A stretch of DNA of 64,000 bases from Thamnaconus septentrionalis. Taxonomy: Eukaryota; Chordata; Actinopteri; Tetraodontiformes; Monacanthidae. The DNA lies in NCBI GenBank assembly GCA_009823395.1, contig CM020516.1, positions 1,143,001 through 1,207,000 of the forward strand. Direction: 5' to 3'. Made by a program: the position numbers and the translations under genes. Of this stretch, positions 32,857 to 45,529 are shown in pieces. The first letter of the stretch is position 1. Every line of letters starts with the position of its first letter. The notes beneath the pieces are model-generated. The model was not told the DNA's origin. It saw only the letters and a program-made list of their open reading frames with translations, and made no database searches.

Positions 32857-33647
32857 AATACATAAATAATAATAAAAATCATCATTGTGGGGTTTCTATG
32901 GACCACCTGCAATCCTCCATTGCACCGTCAACCATGTATTTTTTTTTAGATTGACCTGTAACAAAGATGACTTGAGTAATAATAATGCTGCGTTTCCACC
33001 TGAGGAAGTGACGGACTGGGATCAATAAAACCAGCAAGTCCTGCGTTTAAAACCCAGCCTTGGGTTTTCAGACCTGTTTGGCCGCAAGTACACTTGAGTT
33101 CAGAAGAGTTCAGAAGAGAATCAAGAGTTGTGTCTGAAGTGACTGAAGCTGCGCTGAAAGAGGAATATTTCTGTGAATGTTTTGCAGTGCTATGACATAT
33201 TTCTGTGCAAACCAGTTCCAACCAGATCTGCCCCCCCCACCCAACACTCTCCAATGTTAAACTCCTTCCTCCACCCTGGCTCTAGGGTCAAAGGTCATTC
33301 GACGTGCCTGTGACACCCCAGTGGTCAGAGTTGTGAGCTGCACCTGAATCTGCGCCGCTTGAATTATTTGTCAGTTAAAACAGTCAGTCAGTTCGAGTCC
33401 TGTGAGCTTTTTGTCTTCTGTTGTGTTGTTTTCATGTCCCGCTCATGTGATCTTTATTTGTCTGACCCCAGCTACATTTAACAAGAGCTAAGTGTCGGGG
33501 CGGCGCCCCCTATTGACCAGCAGCCAGAGGTTGAGCTTGGATATCGTCATCAAAGAAGGCAAGTGCTGCCCCCTAGTGTTGATACGTGTTAACTTCAAGC
33601 AACGACCTTCTACCAGAAGGAATCATCGTTCAGCAAATCAATGAAAA

Positions 33648-34012
33648 AATATCCAGTAAAAGTTGTTTTATTTTGGCAATTTAACATAAAAGATGAAAGC
33701 AACACATTTTATTGAGCCATTCCACGCAAATTGACATCTCAAGCAGTTCCTTGTTGTAACTTTGCTGATTAAGATTTTCAGCTCATTAAAACCACAAAGC
33801 CACAAACTCAGAAAATTATTATAAAATTTGAGGGTTTTTTTCTAAGCTGCAAGACCTGATCAGCAAAATCCAAAGAAATAAAAACTTGAAATATATTGAT
33901 TTGCATATTATTCCTTTATATAATATGCCACATTCAGCTTTTAAGTTGAATTGCAGAAATACAGCAACCTTTTCAGGATATTCTCATTTTCTGGGTAGTA
34001 CCTGTATATATT
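33648..34012. mobile_element. MITE copy 1 (about 365 bp), left end damaged
   Basis: Aligns almost base for base with 52697-53059, in the same orientation, over the whole length (gtaaaagttgttttattttg to gatattctcattttctgggt and agtacctgta). By eye there are about a dozen differences, hence a recent family. The right terminal repeat is intact; the left about 20 bases are missing or scrambled. No coding capacity. Confidence 0.85.
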
Positions 34013-34489
34013 TGTATATATATACACACACATATATATATATATTCAGTATTCATAATATTTGTGAAGCTATTTTGTTGAATGTAACTCAAATGTAATC
34101 CAAAAGTAGTGTAGCTTATCACAATTTGCTGACAGTAATATTGTAATGTAACTGGTTGCTTTGAAATGGCGCTGACTAAATAATAAATCATGTACTACAT
34201 TTTTGGATGTAACTTGCCCAGCACTGCTCAGAACCACACGGGTCAGCAGTGTGGACCCAGTGGAGGGAGGAGTGCAGAACCTCAGAACTGCAAACCTGTC
34301 AGGAACATTTCAGGCAACAGCTGAAAGTCTTCGTCATCCTATAGAAACTCCAGTAGGAAAAGAAAGGTGTGGATCCATGTCTGTCTATGAAGCCTTGTCA
34401 GCAGTACCCGCACCAACCACTTGAGGACCTCGTCGGCTTGATAGTCACCCATCTTTGCTTGGCAGGCAGAATCCACTCCAGTGTCAGTA

Positions 34490-34923
34490 GTGACTGCAAC
34501 ACAGTGACTGACTGCAACACAGTGACTGACTGGAAGACAGTGAGTGACTGCAACACAGTGACTGACTGGAAGACAGTGACTGACTGGAAGACAGTGAGTG
34601 ACTGGAAGACAGTGACTGACTGCAACACAGTGACTGACTGGAAGACAGTGACTGACTGCAACACAGTGAGTGACTGGAAGACAGTGACTGACTGGAAGAC
34701 AGTGAGTGACTGCACCACAGTGACTGACTGGAAGACAGTGAGTGACTGGAAGACAGTGACTGACTGCAACACAGTGAGTGACTGCAACACAGTGACTGAC
34801 TGCAACACAGTGACTGACTGGAAGACAGTGACTGACTGCAACACAGTGAGTGACTGCAACACAGTGACTGACTGGAAGACAGTGAGTGACTGGAAGACAG
34901 TGACTGACTGGAAGACAGTGTGA
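34490..34923. repeat. 18-bp minisatellite, 24 units
   Basis: The unit is tgactgactggaagacag, with two dimorphic sites: ggaaga versus gcaaca, and tgac versus tgag at the unit start. All 24 units are full-length, so reading frames stay open on both strands for over 150 codons. This is a repeat effect, not a gene: there is no conserved start, no splice context and no family similarity. Confidence 0.95.
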
Positions 34924-35244
34924 CGGCTGCTGCTGCCAGTAGCAGAGCAGCAAAGCCACCTTCAACACTCTGATGGACAGTGATCAGTCTTCATGGCTGT
35001 GCAACACACAGTGCAATATTACACTGCGGCTGTGTAGACATATTTGTGTTTTTGTTAGTTTGAAATGTGTTCAAATATATATATTTGAATATATATATTT
35101 TATTTATAATTGAATTGAATATTAGATGGTGAAATGTTGTGCAACAGGTTTTGTGATATTTTACACTCTGCTATTCATGGATGAGCTTTTGCACAGTGTT
35201 CACCCGGAACTGTGACAGTTCTCTTTGAAACTCCATGTCTTTGG

Positions 35245-35273
35245 AGGGGGGGGGGGGGGGTGGGGTGGGGGGC
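35245..35273 (+). repeat. G-rich run, quadruplex-prone
   Basis: A run of about 16 G followed by tggggtggggggc, four or more G tracts on the plus strand. Confidence 0.75.
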
Positions 35274-35397
35274 AGATCCCCTCATCCAGACACATTCCAG
35301 ACAATGTGATACGCAGATCTGTTATCTAGGCTCTCAAATTTCACTATAATCTGTCCCATCAAAAACAGCCGGGTAGGTTTTCAAGTAAGTCTCGTGT

Positions 35398-35403
<6 letters not shown>

Positions 35404-35451
<48 letters not shown>
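35404..35451. repeat. (TA)n microsatellite
   Basis: About 24 uninterrupted ta units. Confidence 0.95.
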
Positions 35452-35454
<3 letters not shown>

Positions 35455-35799
35455 TCTTTTATTATTTGAATGCTGTGTTTTCAATAACAGGTCGAGTCTT
35501 TTCAAAGACGTCTTGCAGAGAGCCTGCATGATGAAAATAATGCAACAATAATAAATAAATTACTATATAAACAGAGTTTATTTGCTTCTCTTAAAGCTCT
35601 TAAAGCACATTTAACCCTTCATAATGTATATTGTAAATTTATATTATATTAGCAGGCTTTCATTCTTCAGCAAAACTGAATTCAAAATAAAACACGAGTG
35701 TTTTCTTTTAATTCCTGAAATTTAATTTTGTGTATCTTTTTTTTTTTTTTTTAAATCTCAGTAATATTAAGAACTGATTCATTTCTTATTGCCCAGTGC

Positions 35800-36055
35800 A
35801 GTCGCATGTTATGGAGGAAAAGGTTTCCATCAGAACAAAGGGCAGAAAAAAACAAAAAACAAAGCACATTTGTCTGACTGAAAAGAAATGATTCCAATCC
35901 ACCCGTATTTTATTGTTTGTCGTTCACACGTGCGTTTGTTTGTAAATAATGATTGAATTTTTCCCTCTTGCTCTGTCTCCTCCGCGTTGTAATTTCTACA
36001 GTATTGTCTTTTACAAGCTGCCGAGAGACAATGGATGCAAATGAGCGTGGCGGCT

Positions 36056-36057
<2 letters not shown>
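35800..36057. promoter_or_regulatory. Candidate CNE with abutting SOX and octamer (POU) sites
   Basis: acaatgg at 36028-36034 is directly followed by a perfect octamer atgcaaat at 36035-36042, a SOX/POU composite arrangement. Upstream lie gaacaaaggg near 35832 and attgtttg near 35912, further SOX-type sites. The block is complex and repeat-free and lies 3.9 kb upstream of the vax1 start codon. Conservation not tested. Confidence 0.4.

Positions 36058-36086
<29 letters not shown>
36058..36086. repeat. (CAG)n microsatellite
   Basis: About nine cag units directly after the SOX/octamer block. A second (CAG)n run is at 36929-36957. Confidence 0.9.
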
Positions 36087-36473
36087 TCTAATCTCTTCAA
36101 TTCAGCAACAGATTGGGGGGTAATTTATTTAATTTATATGAGCAATATAACAACCACTGTGTTTTAAAAAAAAATATGACACAACAATAATCTGAAGTCC
36201 ATGTTCCATGGCTTGGTTTCCTCTGTGGGACTCGACACCAGAATTGACTCCGTGTGCTCGTAAGTGGCCTCAGTTTGCAGTGAAATCTCCCTGTCAAAAC
36301 CCAAGTCGCACTGGCAATTAAATTCATTTCAAATTAATGTGACTGCTAAAACCAACACCAACAGTAAAGTGGCTCGTTCCTCGTCCGGGGAAGGACACAA
36401 ACTTATTGAAGCAAACACACTCATTCCTCTCCATTCATCCCAAAGAAAACCATTGTGACAGAGGAATATTAAT

Positions 36474-36490
36474 TAGATAGATAGATAGAC

Positions 36491-36537
<47 letters not shown>

Positions 36538-36562
36538 CAGATAGATAGATAGATAGATAGAC

Positions 36563-36601
<39 letters not shown>

Positions 36602-36602
36602 C

Positions 36603-36650
<48 letters not shown>

Positions 36651-36712
36651 GGATAGACAGATAGATAGGTAGATAGATATACTTTTATTATCCCGAGGGA
36701 AATTCAAGTTTA
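36474..36712 (-). repeat. (GATA)n with GACA interruptions and retroposon 3' end
   Basis: About 50 gata units broken by at least six gaca units (Bkm-type composition), followed by atacttttattatcccgagg and gaaattcaag. On the minus strand this reads as a retroposon end (ccctcgggataataaaagt) with a (TATC)n tail. Confidence 0.85.
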
Positions 36713-37849
36713 ATCCTTTGTCTTACATGCAACTCCAAGAGGAACTGGAAGAAAAAAATTCCAGCTACTATTTAACAATCTCATTTCATGTATATATATA
36801 TATATACATATTTGTTAGTCATGGAAAATCACTGGTGAAAGAATCCACTTTTGGTTTTCTCAGTATTTGTCCACTTAATGCCTGTAAATGTGTGTAACTG
36901 CCACTAAACCACCACGACTGTTCGTTTACAGCAGCAGCAGCAGCAGCAGCAGCAGCAAAAAGCAACAAAAAAAAAAAAGAAAAAAAAAGAAGCCTGCAAG
37001 GAGCCCAAGGTCTGGTTCAGTAGACAAACGTAGACGAGGAGCGCCGTGCTGATCAAGGTTAACAGGTTTGTTATCACATGACCATTAGTATCAATATGCA
37101 CGAGTGTTTGGAAAGCACCAGAATAACTGAAGGGGGATTAAATTCACTTTGCCTGGAAAATTGCCTTTCCTTTTCATTTTAATCCACATTTATTTCTCTC
37201 GGCGGGCATCTGAACCCGCCATAGAGACACTGGCACCCTATATTTAGAGCTTCCAGGGGCAACCTGCGCTCACTGTGCATCTGTACATCCAGGAGGAGGT
37301 GAGTGCAGGTGAATGTAACCTTTCATTTCCTGTTAGCGCGTCTCTGCTTTGATGTTTCAGACAACGAGGCTCTCCAAGGAATCACAACTCCGAAACACAC
37401 AGTGTGTGTGTGTGTGTGTGTGTGGGGGGGGGGGCGGGGGGGCTACACAAGACCTATAAGCATACTGAATGGCTTTTTGGTATTTATGATTTACACTAAT
37501 TGTCCGTCACATGGTCATTTTATTCTTTATTTATTTATTTTTTTAAAGCACACTCTTATTTTGGTGTTCACTTACATTCACACACACACACACACACACA
37601 CACATGGCTTGACATAGGTAGTGATGGAAGTGCTTTTGTTGTGAGTCATGTTAATTAATATCAACGATGCAGTTGACAGATTGACAGTTCACAGCCACGG
37701 CTCCAACTAGAACCGCTGCTCGTTCATCTGCCGCAGGGGCGATGCTGCATTTCACTCTCAATAAAAACCAAAATGAATCAACAGAGTAAAATAAATAAAT
37801 AAATAAATAAATAAAGTTACCTTCTGCTGAATATTTACAGCAAGTGTCT

Positions 37850-39896
37850 TTGTTTTGTGTTGAGGTCTCGGTCAGGAATACTTTTGATGGCAGACGCTTG
37901 GGTGGGATTTTAACCCCAGAAACCAGCGCGTCCAGGTTGCCGAAAACTACGTACAGGCCGCTCCCCTCCCCCTCCTCGCTCCCCGCCAGCCAGCGCCGGG
38001 CTAAAACCTATGATATTTTTTTTTTTTTTTGCTAGAATCTCAGAATGTGAAAACATTAGCCTTTTCTCTCCCCGGGCCATTGTGCGCCGCTGAGAGGCCA
38101 AGCAGCTACGGCGGCGTCGAGCGATTTCCCAGGCTCGAGCTCGGCAACACACAGCTTTGAGAGGCCTGGGTCCCCATTCCTTTTAGCTTTCTTTTTCCCC
38201 CCGGCAAACAATGGGCCCATCACTACTTATTGTAGACCCAGTCAGGGGAGAAAAAGGGGAGAAAGAAAGAAGTAAGTCCAACACCCAACCCTTAAAGCCA
38301 CCCCGAGACCCCTGGCTGACAGCCCCACTCATAGAAATGTTTGTTAATAGTCCAATTAGATAATTGCTATCTTTCACTCCTTTTCCTCTCTGCTTCCCAT
38401 AAGAGCATAAATGGGTGGGGGTGTTGGTCAGCTAAGGTGACAAGAAGGGCAAAAGAATGTCCGCTGCGCTACGCAAAGGGGCTTTGAATTGAATCATTGT
38501 GGTCTAATCAATGGACTTATTGGATTACAGGCCATTGCTGTGTTCACAGATATTGTGTCGCTCACAATGAGAATAGCTCAGAGTTGGTGGTTAGGTGGGT
38601 GGGCAGTGGGCTGGAAGGCGAGTGGTGGGGGGGGGGGGAGGGGGCGGAGAGGGGGGTGGCGGCTACTCCAGTCTTACCTTGAATGTGAGGGGGGGTCGGG
38701 GGGGGAGAAAAAAAAGTTGAGGTAGGCAGAGCACCAATTTAGTGTATCACTCTTCTCGTGGCCTATTTAAATGGCCGGGTTAAGATTATGAGGGCTGAAG
38801 AAGCCTTGCGGGCTTTGCAATCAAAGAATGCAGCGTGAGTAGGGAGCAGGACCTGGCGGCCCAGTCTGCTGGACCCGCCCCCCCGCTGGGAGGACACAAC
38901 CGGCCACGAGGTACAGAACTGAAACTGCGAGGCTTTCTTTTGTTTTTAGCGCCCCCGCCGGCTAGAAATTCTCAATCGCGCCAACTTGTTTTTTTTTTTG
39001 TCTCTCTCTGCCATTTTTCCTCTTTGCGCTCCGCAGGCGGAGAGAACGTCGTCAAAAAGAACGCCGCTTCCATCAGACGCGCAGTGAGAAGTTGGAGATC
39101 AAAAGGTGCGAATGTGTTGGAAGACGGAAGCCGCAGAGAAGAAGAGAAGAACTCCTCCTGTGTGTGTGCCGCAGCCTTGGACTTGCGATTGTAGGATTTT
39201 TTTTTCTTTTTCGTTGTTGTTGTTGAGCTCCAGCAGGACATTTTGTGGCAAGACTAGACCAATCATTTGTCTTGGTGCTTCTAGACGGAGCAGGCGAGCG
39301 TTGGGGGGGGGTTGGTGGTGGTGGTGGTGGTGGTGGAGGAGGGGCGGTTGGAATGAGCGAACCCCTCCATCCGTCAGGAGATAATTCTATTTTCACCCCC
39401 CCCCCCAAACAATTTGCGGCGCCGTTCATTAGCGTACGCACAAACGTAGAGGCAGCAAAAATGACTACAAGAGCCGTTTGAAAGAAGCAGGCGCGCGTTT
39501 TGTGGAGATCATCCATCCCACGGATGTCTGTGTAAGCGGTCGGGTGGTGGTGGTGGTGGTGGTGGTGGGGAGAACACGGAGCTCTGAAACAGTGTCGAGA
39601 TTCGCCCAGAAAGCGGCGACCGTCGGCCAAAGGGATTGGTCAGTGATAACGAGGATCCTTGGTCGGCCAAGGTGACTATCTCTGCCAACAGCGGCCAGCT
39701 GACTGTGCTGTTCTCAGAGGGGGCTGTTTGGACTCACACACTCACACACACTCACACACACTCACACACTCACACACACACAACAAAAAAAAACTTCCTG
39801 GACGGTGGTGGTCCGTCCGCCTTCACCTATTTGCAACCTAACAAAGGGGCTTGGAGGGAGCAGAGTGCTCGCAGAGGTGCAGACACCAAAGTGAGC
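37850..39896 (+). promoter_or_regulatory. vax1: vax1 upstream and 5' UTR region
   Basis: GC-richer, complex sequence before the vax1 start. 38490-38590 carries tctaatcaatgg, ggattacagg (OTX-type) and cattgctg sites. 38620-38705 and 39300-39345 are G-rich and quadruplex-prone. GGT repeats lie at 39310-39345 and 39545-39570 and a CA/CT repeat at 39738-39782. A frame stays open from 39636 into vax1 but encodes microsatellite (THTHTH) and no family sequence. The transcription start and any 5' non-coding exon are not resolved. Confidence 0.4.
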
Positions 39897-42800
39897 ATGG
39901 AGGTCAGGTACAGCCCGGAGACCGAAGGCATCGCGCTGCAAAACGACTTCCGGAGGGGGAAAGAGGACAAGGACTCGTTCGGCAGTCTGTCCAAAGGCTT
40001 CCTCAAGGAGCAGCGCGACTCCTTTTCCTCCTCTGGGATTGTGGACGACTGCGGGAAGAACCGAGGCGGCGCCGGAGACCCGGACTACTGCCGGAGAATC
40101 CTCGTGAGAGGTGAGCCGAGCCAATGGAGAAGAAGTTGTCTCTTTTCTTTCCTTTCTTTTTTTTTGGACTCGGCGTGGTCGTCCAGACGCGTTCTGAACG
40201 GCCGCGTGAGGACGAGTTCCGCTGCAAAAGTATTTTGGAGTGATCTGGGAGACAAAAGCGCGGTGTGAAAATGAAGCCTTTCACACACCAAACCACGGGC
40301 GATTCCACTCTCAGACATCAAACACATCGTCGGCGCGTCTTAGTTTTTAGGCTTCAATGACAAAATGAAAATTTAAATATACATTTGGATTTTTCTAAAA
40401 AAAAAACAAAAACCAAAACAAATCAAATTTAGATGGATTTTGTTTTTCTTATTTCAAGATAAACATGGAATCATTTCTGCAATTTTCTTCCACTCTTTGA
40501 TTTTTTATTACATATATATCATTAAATATGCTAATATGGCAAATTGAACCTTGGAATTGGAAATATGTCCGTTTAATAAATAAATGCAGGCAAAATTTCA
40601 GTCTTTTACAGCCAAATGATGGAAATAAAGTGAAATAAAGCAATTTTAGTGTGAAAAATCAAGCTAGACGTGAAGTTGCCATTTTAGTTGGATTTTTCCT
40701 CGATATTTATAACCAGTAGATCATACGTGTGTGTTTAGGTGTCTGTCGTAATTTAATTTATTTCAATAATTAGGTAATTATGGTCATCTTTTTATTTTAA
40801 TATTACACAAAACATTTTAAAAAATAAGTGTGTTTTTGCACATTTTGACTGATAAATTATTCAAATGGCTTATTTGTCTTTGTTTAGGTAGTATAGCTAT
40901 AAATAACTAATTAAATGAAATTGAACATGACACAGTTCCAAAGAAAATATGAAATGATATGTATGTTGTTAGGTATCTTTATTCAGTCGCAAAAAAAAAT
41001 AATCCTGTTCTTAGTTTTTTGTTGTTGTAAATTTTTTTTTTTTTTACTTTTCATCGTTTGGTTATTTATAGTATTATCATTATTATTATTATTTTACAAA
41101 ATGACAGTACTGGAATTGTTAAATATTTGAGTTTGATCAATTTAAGCCACAAGCACAACATTCATTTATCATTTTGATTTTCAAACTTATTGCAAACCAT
41201 CAACTTGTTCATTTATTCTGGTCTTTGGAAGCTGGAAAAATGTGAAGCAAGTATCAGTCCATGACTATCTATCAACAACACAAACTGCAGGTTATATTAC
41301 GGTCAAAAGAAAAGAGTCACAATGTAAAAAAAAGAGGAATGTTGGAGTGGCTGAGAGACCTTTCTTAGTTCTACCTCTATTTATGGTGTTATTTATTTAA
41401 AAGTGCCCATTTTCCAGATGCCAAAGGCTCGATTCGAGAGATCATCCTGCCAAAGGGACTGGATTTGGACCGACCCAAGCGAACCCGCACCTCCTTCACT
41501 GCAGAGCAGCTCTACCGGCTGGAGATGGAGTTTCAGAGGTGTCAGTATGTGGTTGGCAGGGAACGCACCGAGCTCGCCCGCCAGCTCAATCTCTCGGAAA
41601 CTCAGGTACGCAACACTTTCAAACATTTCCCCTTTGCTTTTCTTCTTTATACAATAAATGGAATGTTTACAATATTTTCCTAAAATGGTAAATTTCCAAA
41701 TAGGTATAAAAAAATTTTTTATTTGTGTCCTGCTTTTTAAACAAATTATGATAAACCTGTTTTAGCTCATTTTTTTTGTTCGCCATAATAAGGTTGTTAT
41801 TGTTTGTTTTTGTTTATTTACTTTGCTGGAGGTGGAGGAAAATTGTAAGAACTGTAATTTCAGAGTCCAGGAGGGAAACTTTTGTGTTTCAGAGTTTGTG
41901 TTTTGATGGTAGCAGTGAGGTTTTACTCTGTGTGAGAAAAGCTGAGGTTAAAATATGATGAACGACAACAGCAACACAACTCTTGTAGTGTTGTGGCTGG
42001 ATTTTTAATTTGTGAAAGGAAACAATTAGCATTACAAAGTGACAAATGAATGTTTCCGTCGCTGGTTAATATGATGAATAGGGTCAATAACATTTTCCAT
42101 CGTTAATGGTCCTTTATGGTGTCACAAAGGACGCTGGTTAGGGCACAAAGTGTTTGTTCCACCCTCTGAGATCTCTTTGTTGCACTTTTGGTTTTGTCCC
42201 CTTCCAACCACGGCGAAGGTAGAACAAAGAAAAAAAAAAAAAAAGAGGACTGGAAACACGGGGCTAAATGAGAGTGATTTTTTTTCAATTTTGGAAATAC
42301 AGATCTCTGTAAATGTGATTGTCTAAATCACGTCACAATTTGAAATGTAATATTTGTAAGATACCAGAAGAACATCAAAGTAAAGCATGTTCATAACTGT
42401 GTTTTTTAACTTCATGTTGAAAAATCACAGAATCACATTTGTCAAAATAAGTGGACGCAGGAGTCATGTCAACGCTTTGGCAATATGTTTTCTCTACTAT
42501 TCTCCTTTTCAATGTAGGGCTGAATAGATTCAGCTGAAACATCACGTCTCTGATATTGCTGAACTGTTGTAACACGTTTATTACTCATTCATAAAGCATT
42601 GTTCTGACATTAATAAACAACACCCATAAACAAAGTACTGTTACTGCTACAAAACACTAATATACTCACAGTTGTTGTTGCGTGACATGTAAGCACAGCT
42701 GTTGTGTGTTTGTTGTTTGTGTGTATATATACTTTGAAAATGGTGTATTAAGATTAGTCTCACCCTGCTTCCTTTCTATAAAGTCTTGCTACACTATCAA

Positions 42801-43120
42801 TGAACACACAACAGATGTGCTCACGTATAAACTGCTAAAAAAAAATGTCATTATTCCAAAGAGTTTGAAAAAATTTTGACAGTGAAAACTAAATATTTCG
42901 ACAGAGACCTGACAAAAATAAAATAAAAAACTGAAAGGCTTTGTTTGATTTTAAAAGAAAAACACCACTGGATGGATTAAGAATAAAACAACACAGTCAT
43001 TTTGAAGCATATCTAGAAGCATAAGAAGCAAAGAACACAAGATTCAAAATCTATTCTATCGTGTTTGAATTCAACTGTTTATGGAGAAGTGAAATTGGAA
43101 AGTTTGAAAAATAAATAAAG

Positions 43121-43176
<56 letters not shown>

Positions 43177-43888
43177 GCAGAAGCCACTAGCTCTTGTTTT
43201 TTTTCCAAGAGGTGTCTTATTATATCAACATTTTTTTTTTTTTTTACACACAATATGTCAACTAAATGTTCTTCCATCCATATATTCACCTTATAGAGCA
43301 TTTCAAGCATTCCCTCTGTGTGTTCTTCCCCCACTGCAGGTGAAGGTCTGGTTCCAGAACCGTCGCACCAAGCAGAAGAAGGACCAGGGGAAGGACTCGG
43401 ACCTGCGCTCGGTGGTCTCGGAGACGGCGGCCACCTGCAGCGTCCTGCGGCTGCTGGAGCAGGGTCGCCTCCTGGCCCCTCAGGGTCTGCCGGCGCTGCT
43501 GCCGCACTGCAGCGGCCCTCTGGGCTCCTCCCCTCTGCGGCCTTCGTCCGTGGCGGTGGCGGCGCCCGGCGGCGGCGGCTGTGGCGGTGGCGGCGCCGGC
43601 CGAACGGTGGAGAGCAGCCCTGCTGTGTCTGCGGCCAGCGGCGGCGGGACTGGAGGCGTGGCGGCGGGCGTGCAGAACTCCCCCGTAGCCCACAGCCTCC
43701 TCACCTTCCCCATGCCTTCGCTACTAAGCGGGATTAGCAGCTGCATTTCCTCCAACCCTCTGTCAATGGCAGGATCCATTTCTGGAAACCTGCAGGAACT
43801 TTCTGCTCGTTTCCTGAGCTCGTCTGCGTTCGAGCCGTACGCACGGAACAATGGCAAAGAGTCCATGGAGAAAAAAAATGCAGATTAA
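39897..43888 (+). CDS. vax1: Ventral anterior homeobox transcription factor Vax1, 3 exons
   Basis: Nuclear homeodomain factor that patterns the ventral forebrain, optic stalk and optic fissure. Exons: 39897-40110, 41418-41605, 43340-43888; 951 bp, 316 aa (human 334). The start MEVRYSPE aligns with the human MDVRCHS region; an in-frame upstream ATG at 39636 was rejected. The conserved block [20 protein letters not shown] precedes the homeodomain at about residues 90-149 ([20 protein letters not shown] onward). Helix 3 reads [16 protein letters not shown], and intron 2 splits the domain before V135, the usual homeobox intron site. [20 protein letters not shown] follows, then a Gly/Ala/Ser-rich low-complexity stretch (about 195-240), then the Vax1-type tail [19 protein letters not shown]. 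That tail and the ETAATC block separate it from vax2. Intron 2 carries a (TG)n run at 43124-43174. Confidence 0.97.
43124..43174. repeat. (TG)n microsatellite
   Basis: About 25 tg units in vax1 intron 2, 166 bases before exon 3. Confidence 0.95.
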
Positions 43889-44380
43889 TACTTTGCTGGA
43901 TTCCTCTTTCCATTTTTTGGTCGCCTTTTATTGTCTTTGTTTGATTTTCCCTCTGTCGCGTGAACCTGTTTGACCTGCACTGCACTGAGGAAGACGAGGC
44001 ACGGTGAAAGAAAGGACTGCGTAGAAACAATATGAAGGTGACGGATATATTTCAGGTTTTATGAAAATGACGAAAACCTAAAACGCGAGGTCTGGCCATC
44101 AGTAAATCAGTACGCACAGGATGAGACTGTACATAGGTGTCGGTGAACACGGCCGCTTGTCAAACTGCGAGCAGGACGAGCAGACTGAGATTTGTTGTGG
44201 CATGGTGTGAAAATGACTGCACTGTTTCCAAATGATGTTCACTTGAAGGTGTTGTGTCGGCGAGTCACTGCAGGTGACCAGAGCGGAGGAAGAGAGCCAC
44301 ATGCCAACAGCTGTTGTGTGTGTGTGAGACGCACTTCAACGCATCAAAAATCCAAAATAAATGAATGCAGCGTGAAGCAC
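43889..44380 (+). other. vax1: Probable vax1 3' UTR
   Basis: Runs from the stop codon to a canonical AATAAA at 44356-44361. Later hexamers (for example near 45220) could give longer forms. Confidence 0.5.
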
Positions 44381-45500
44381 GAGCGGAGCAAATCTGTCTG
44401 CGGGAAAATTTGAAGCCAATTGGGAAGCAGTTCAGCGCCGATGTCTTGCTGTGTTAATGTCATGTTACCATATCACCATCAGTGTTGGTCATCTCAGCAT
44501 TTCCCAAGTTTGATTTCTGAGACTTTTGAGATGCAGTGTCTGATTCTATTTATTATTATCATTATCATTATTATTATTATTATTGTTATTATTATTACTC
44601 ATTTGGTTTCATTTTCTATTGGGGTTGCAACAATGAGACAGTGTGAGGAAGTGGTCCTGCAGAAAAGCCTTCCCGCCTCAGTGAGCTGCGGCCCTGCTCA
44701 GCACTGGAAGGTAACTACCGGTAGTTTTCTTTTCTCACTAAATTACGACGACATAATTAACTTCTTTCATGGGTGAAAATCCTAAAAACTGCAGCTTTAC
44801 CACCCCAGCACACGTGGAGGCAAACTGAAATAGTTTAATAGTAAAAAAAAAAAAAAAAGAATTAAAAAACATACATTTAAATTCTTATTTTATTATAAAT
44901 TATTCACTTATTATTAGATTGGTCTATCTAAAATTAATGAATGAAAATGTTGTGTAGTAAGGTGGACGAAAGCTGTTGTGATATATTCTGGAATTTGTAA
45001 ATGTGTGGTTTGAATGTGCATATTTAAAATGTATATGGCTGCGTATAAATAGATGTGTGCTTCTTTCTCTTTTACACGCTTCCTTTGACTTCACCTTGAG
45101 AAAAAAAAAAATCTTATGACAATCATAACGCAACACAGGTGTGTAAAGCTGTATTGGTCTCTCAATGTAAATATTAATTTGTGGCTAAAGGGAAACCAAC
45201 CTCTAGTCACTGTAAATTTGAATAAAAATAAAAATGCATATCAAAAGCGACCGCAGTTTCAAGGCACATTACAAGAGCACAATCACCACAAGTCAAATGA
45301 TGTTATGGTTTCTATAAAATATATTGACCTGAAATGCTGCAGCGATTTATTAGTGAGCACCGGTTTGTGGGGCAAAAATGCCCTGAAAAAAAAAACCTCT
45401 GCAATAGCCTCCAACATGTTTATTTTTTATTTCAGGCTTATCTGAAAATACACGTGGATATCAAATAGTTTAAAAATAAATGACTTTTTTTTTTTAGCTT
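44381..45500. other. Intergenic downstream of vax1
   Basis: AT-rich with an (ATT)n-type run at about 44545-44597 and several poly(A) runs. No gene recognised. Confidence 0.4.
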
Positions 45501-45529
45501 CAAAATTAACCGACGACGAATTGTTATCC

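Noticed and set aside
34369..34968. Open frames of 184 and 209 codons on opposite strands
   Set aside because: Produced by an 18-bp tandem repeat; hexapeptide repetition, no splice context, no family similarity.
39636..39896. In-frame upstream ATG that would lengthen Vax1 by 87 residues
   Set aside because: The extension encodes microsatellite (THTHTH) and unconserved sequence. MEVRYSPE at 39897 matches the family's N-terminal region.
43286..43866. Antisense and alternate-frame ORFs over vax1 exon 3
   Set aside because: GC-rich shadows of the real frame, which carries homeodomain helix 3 and the conserved Vax1 tail.
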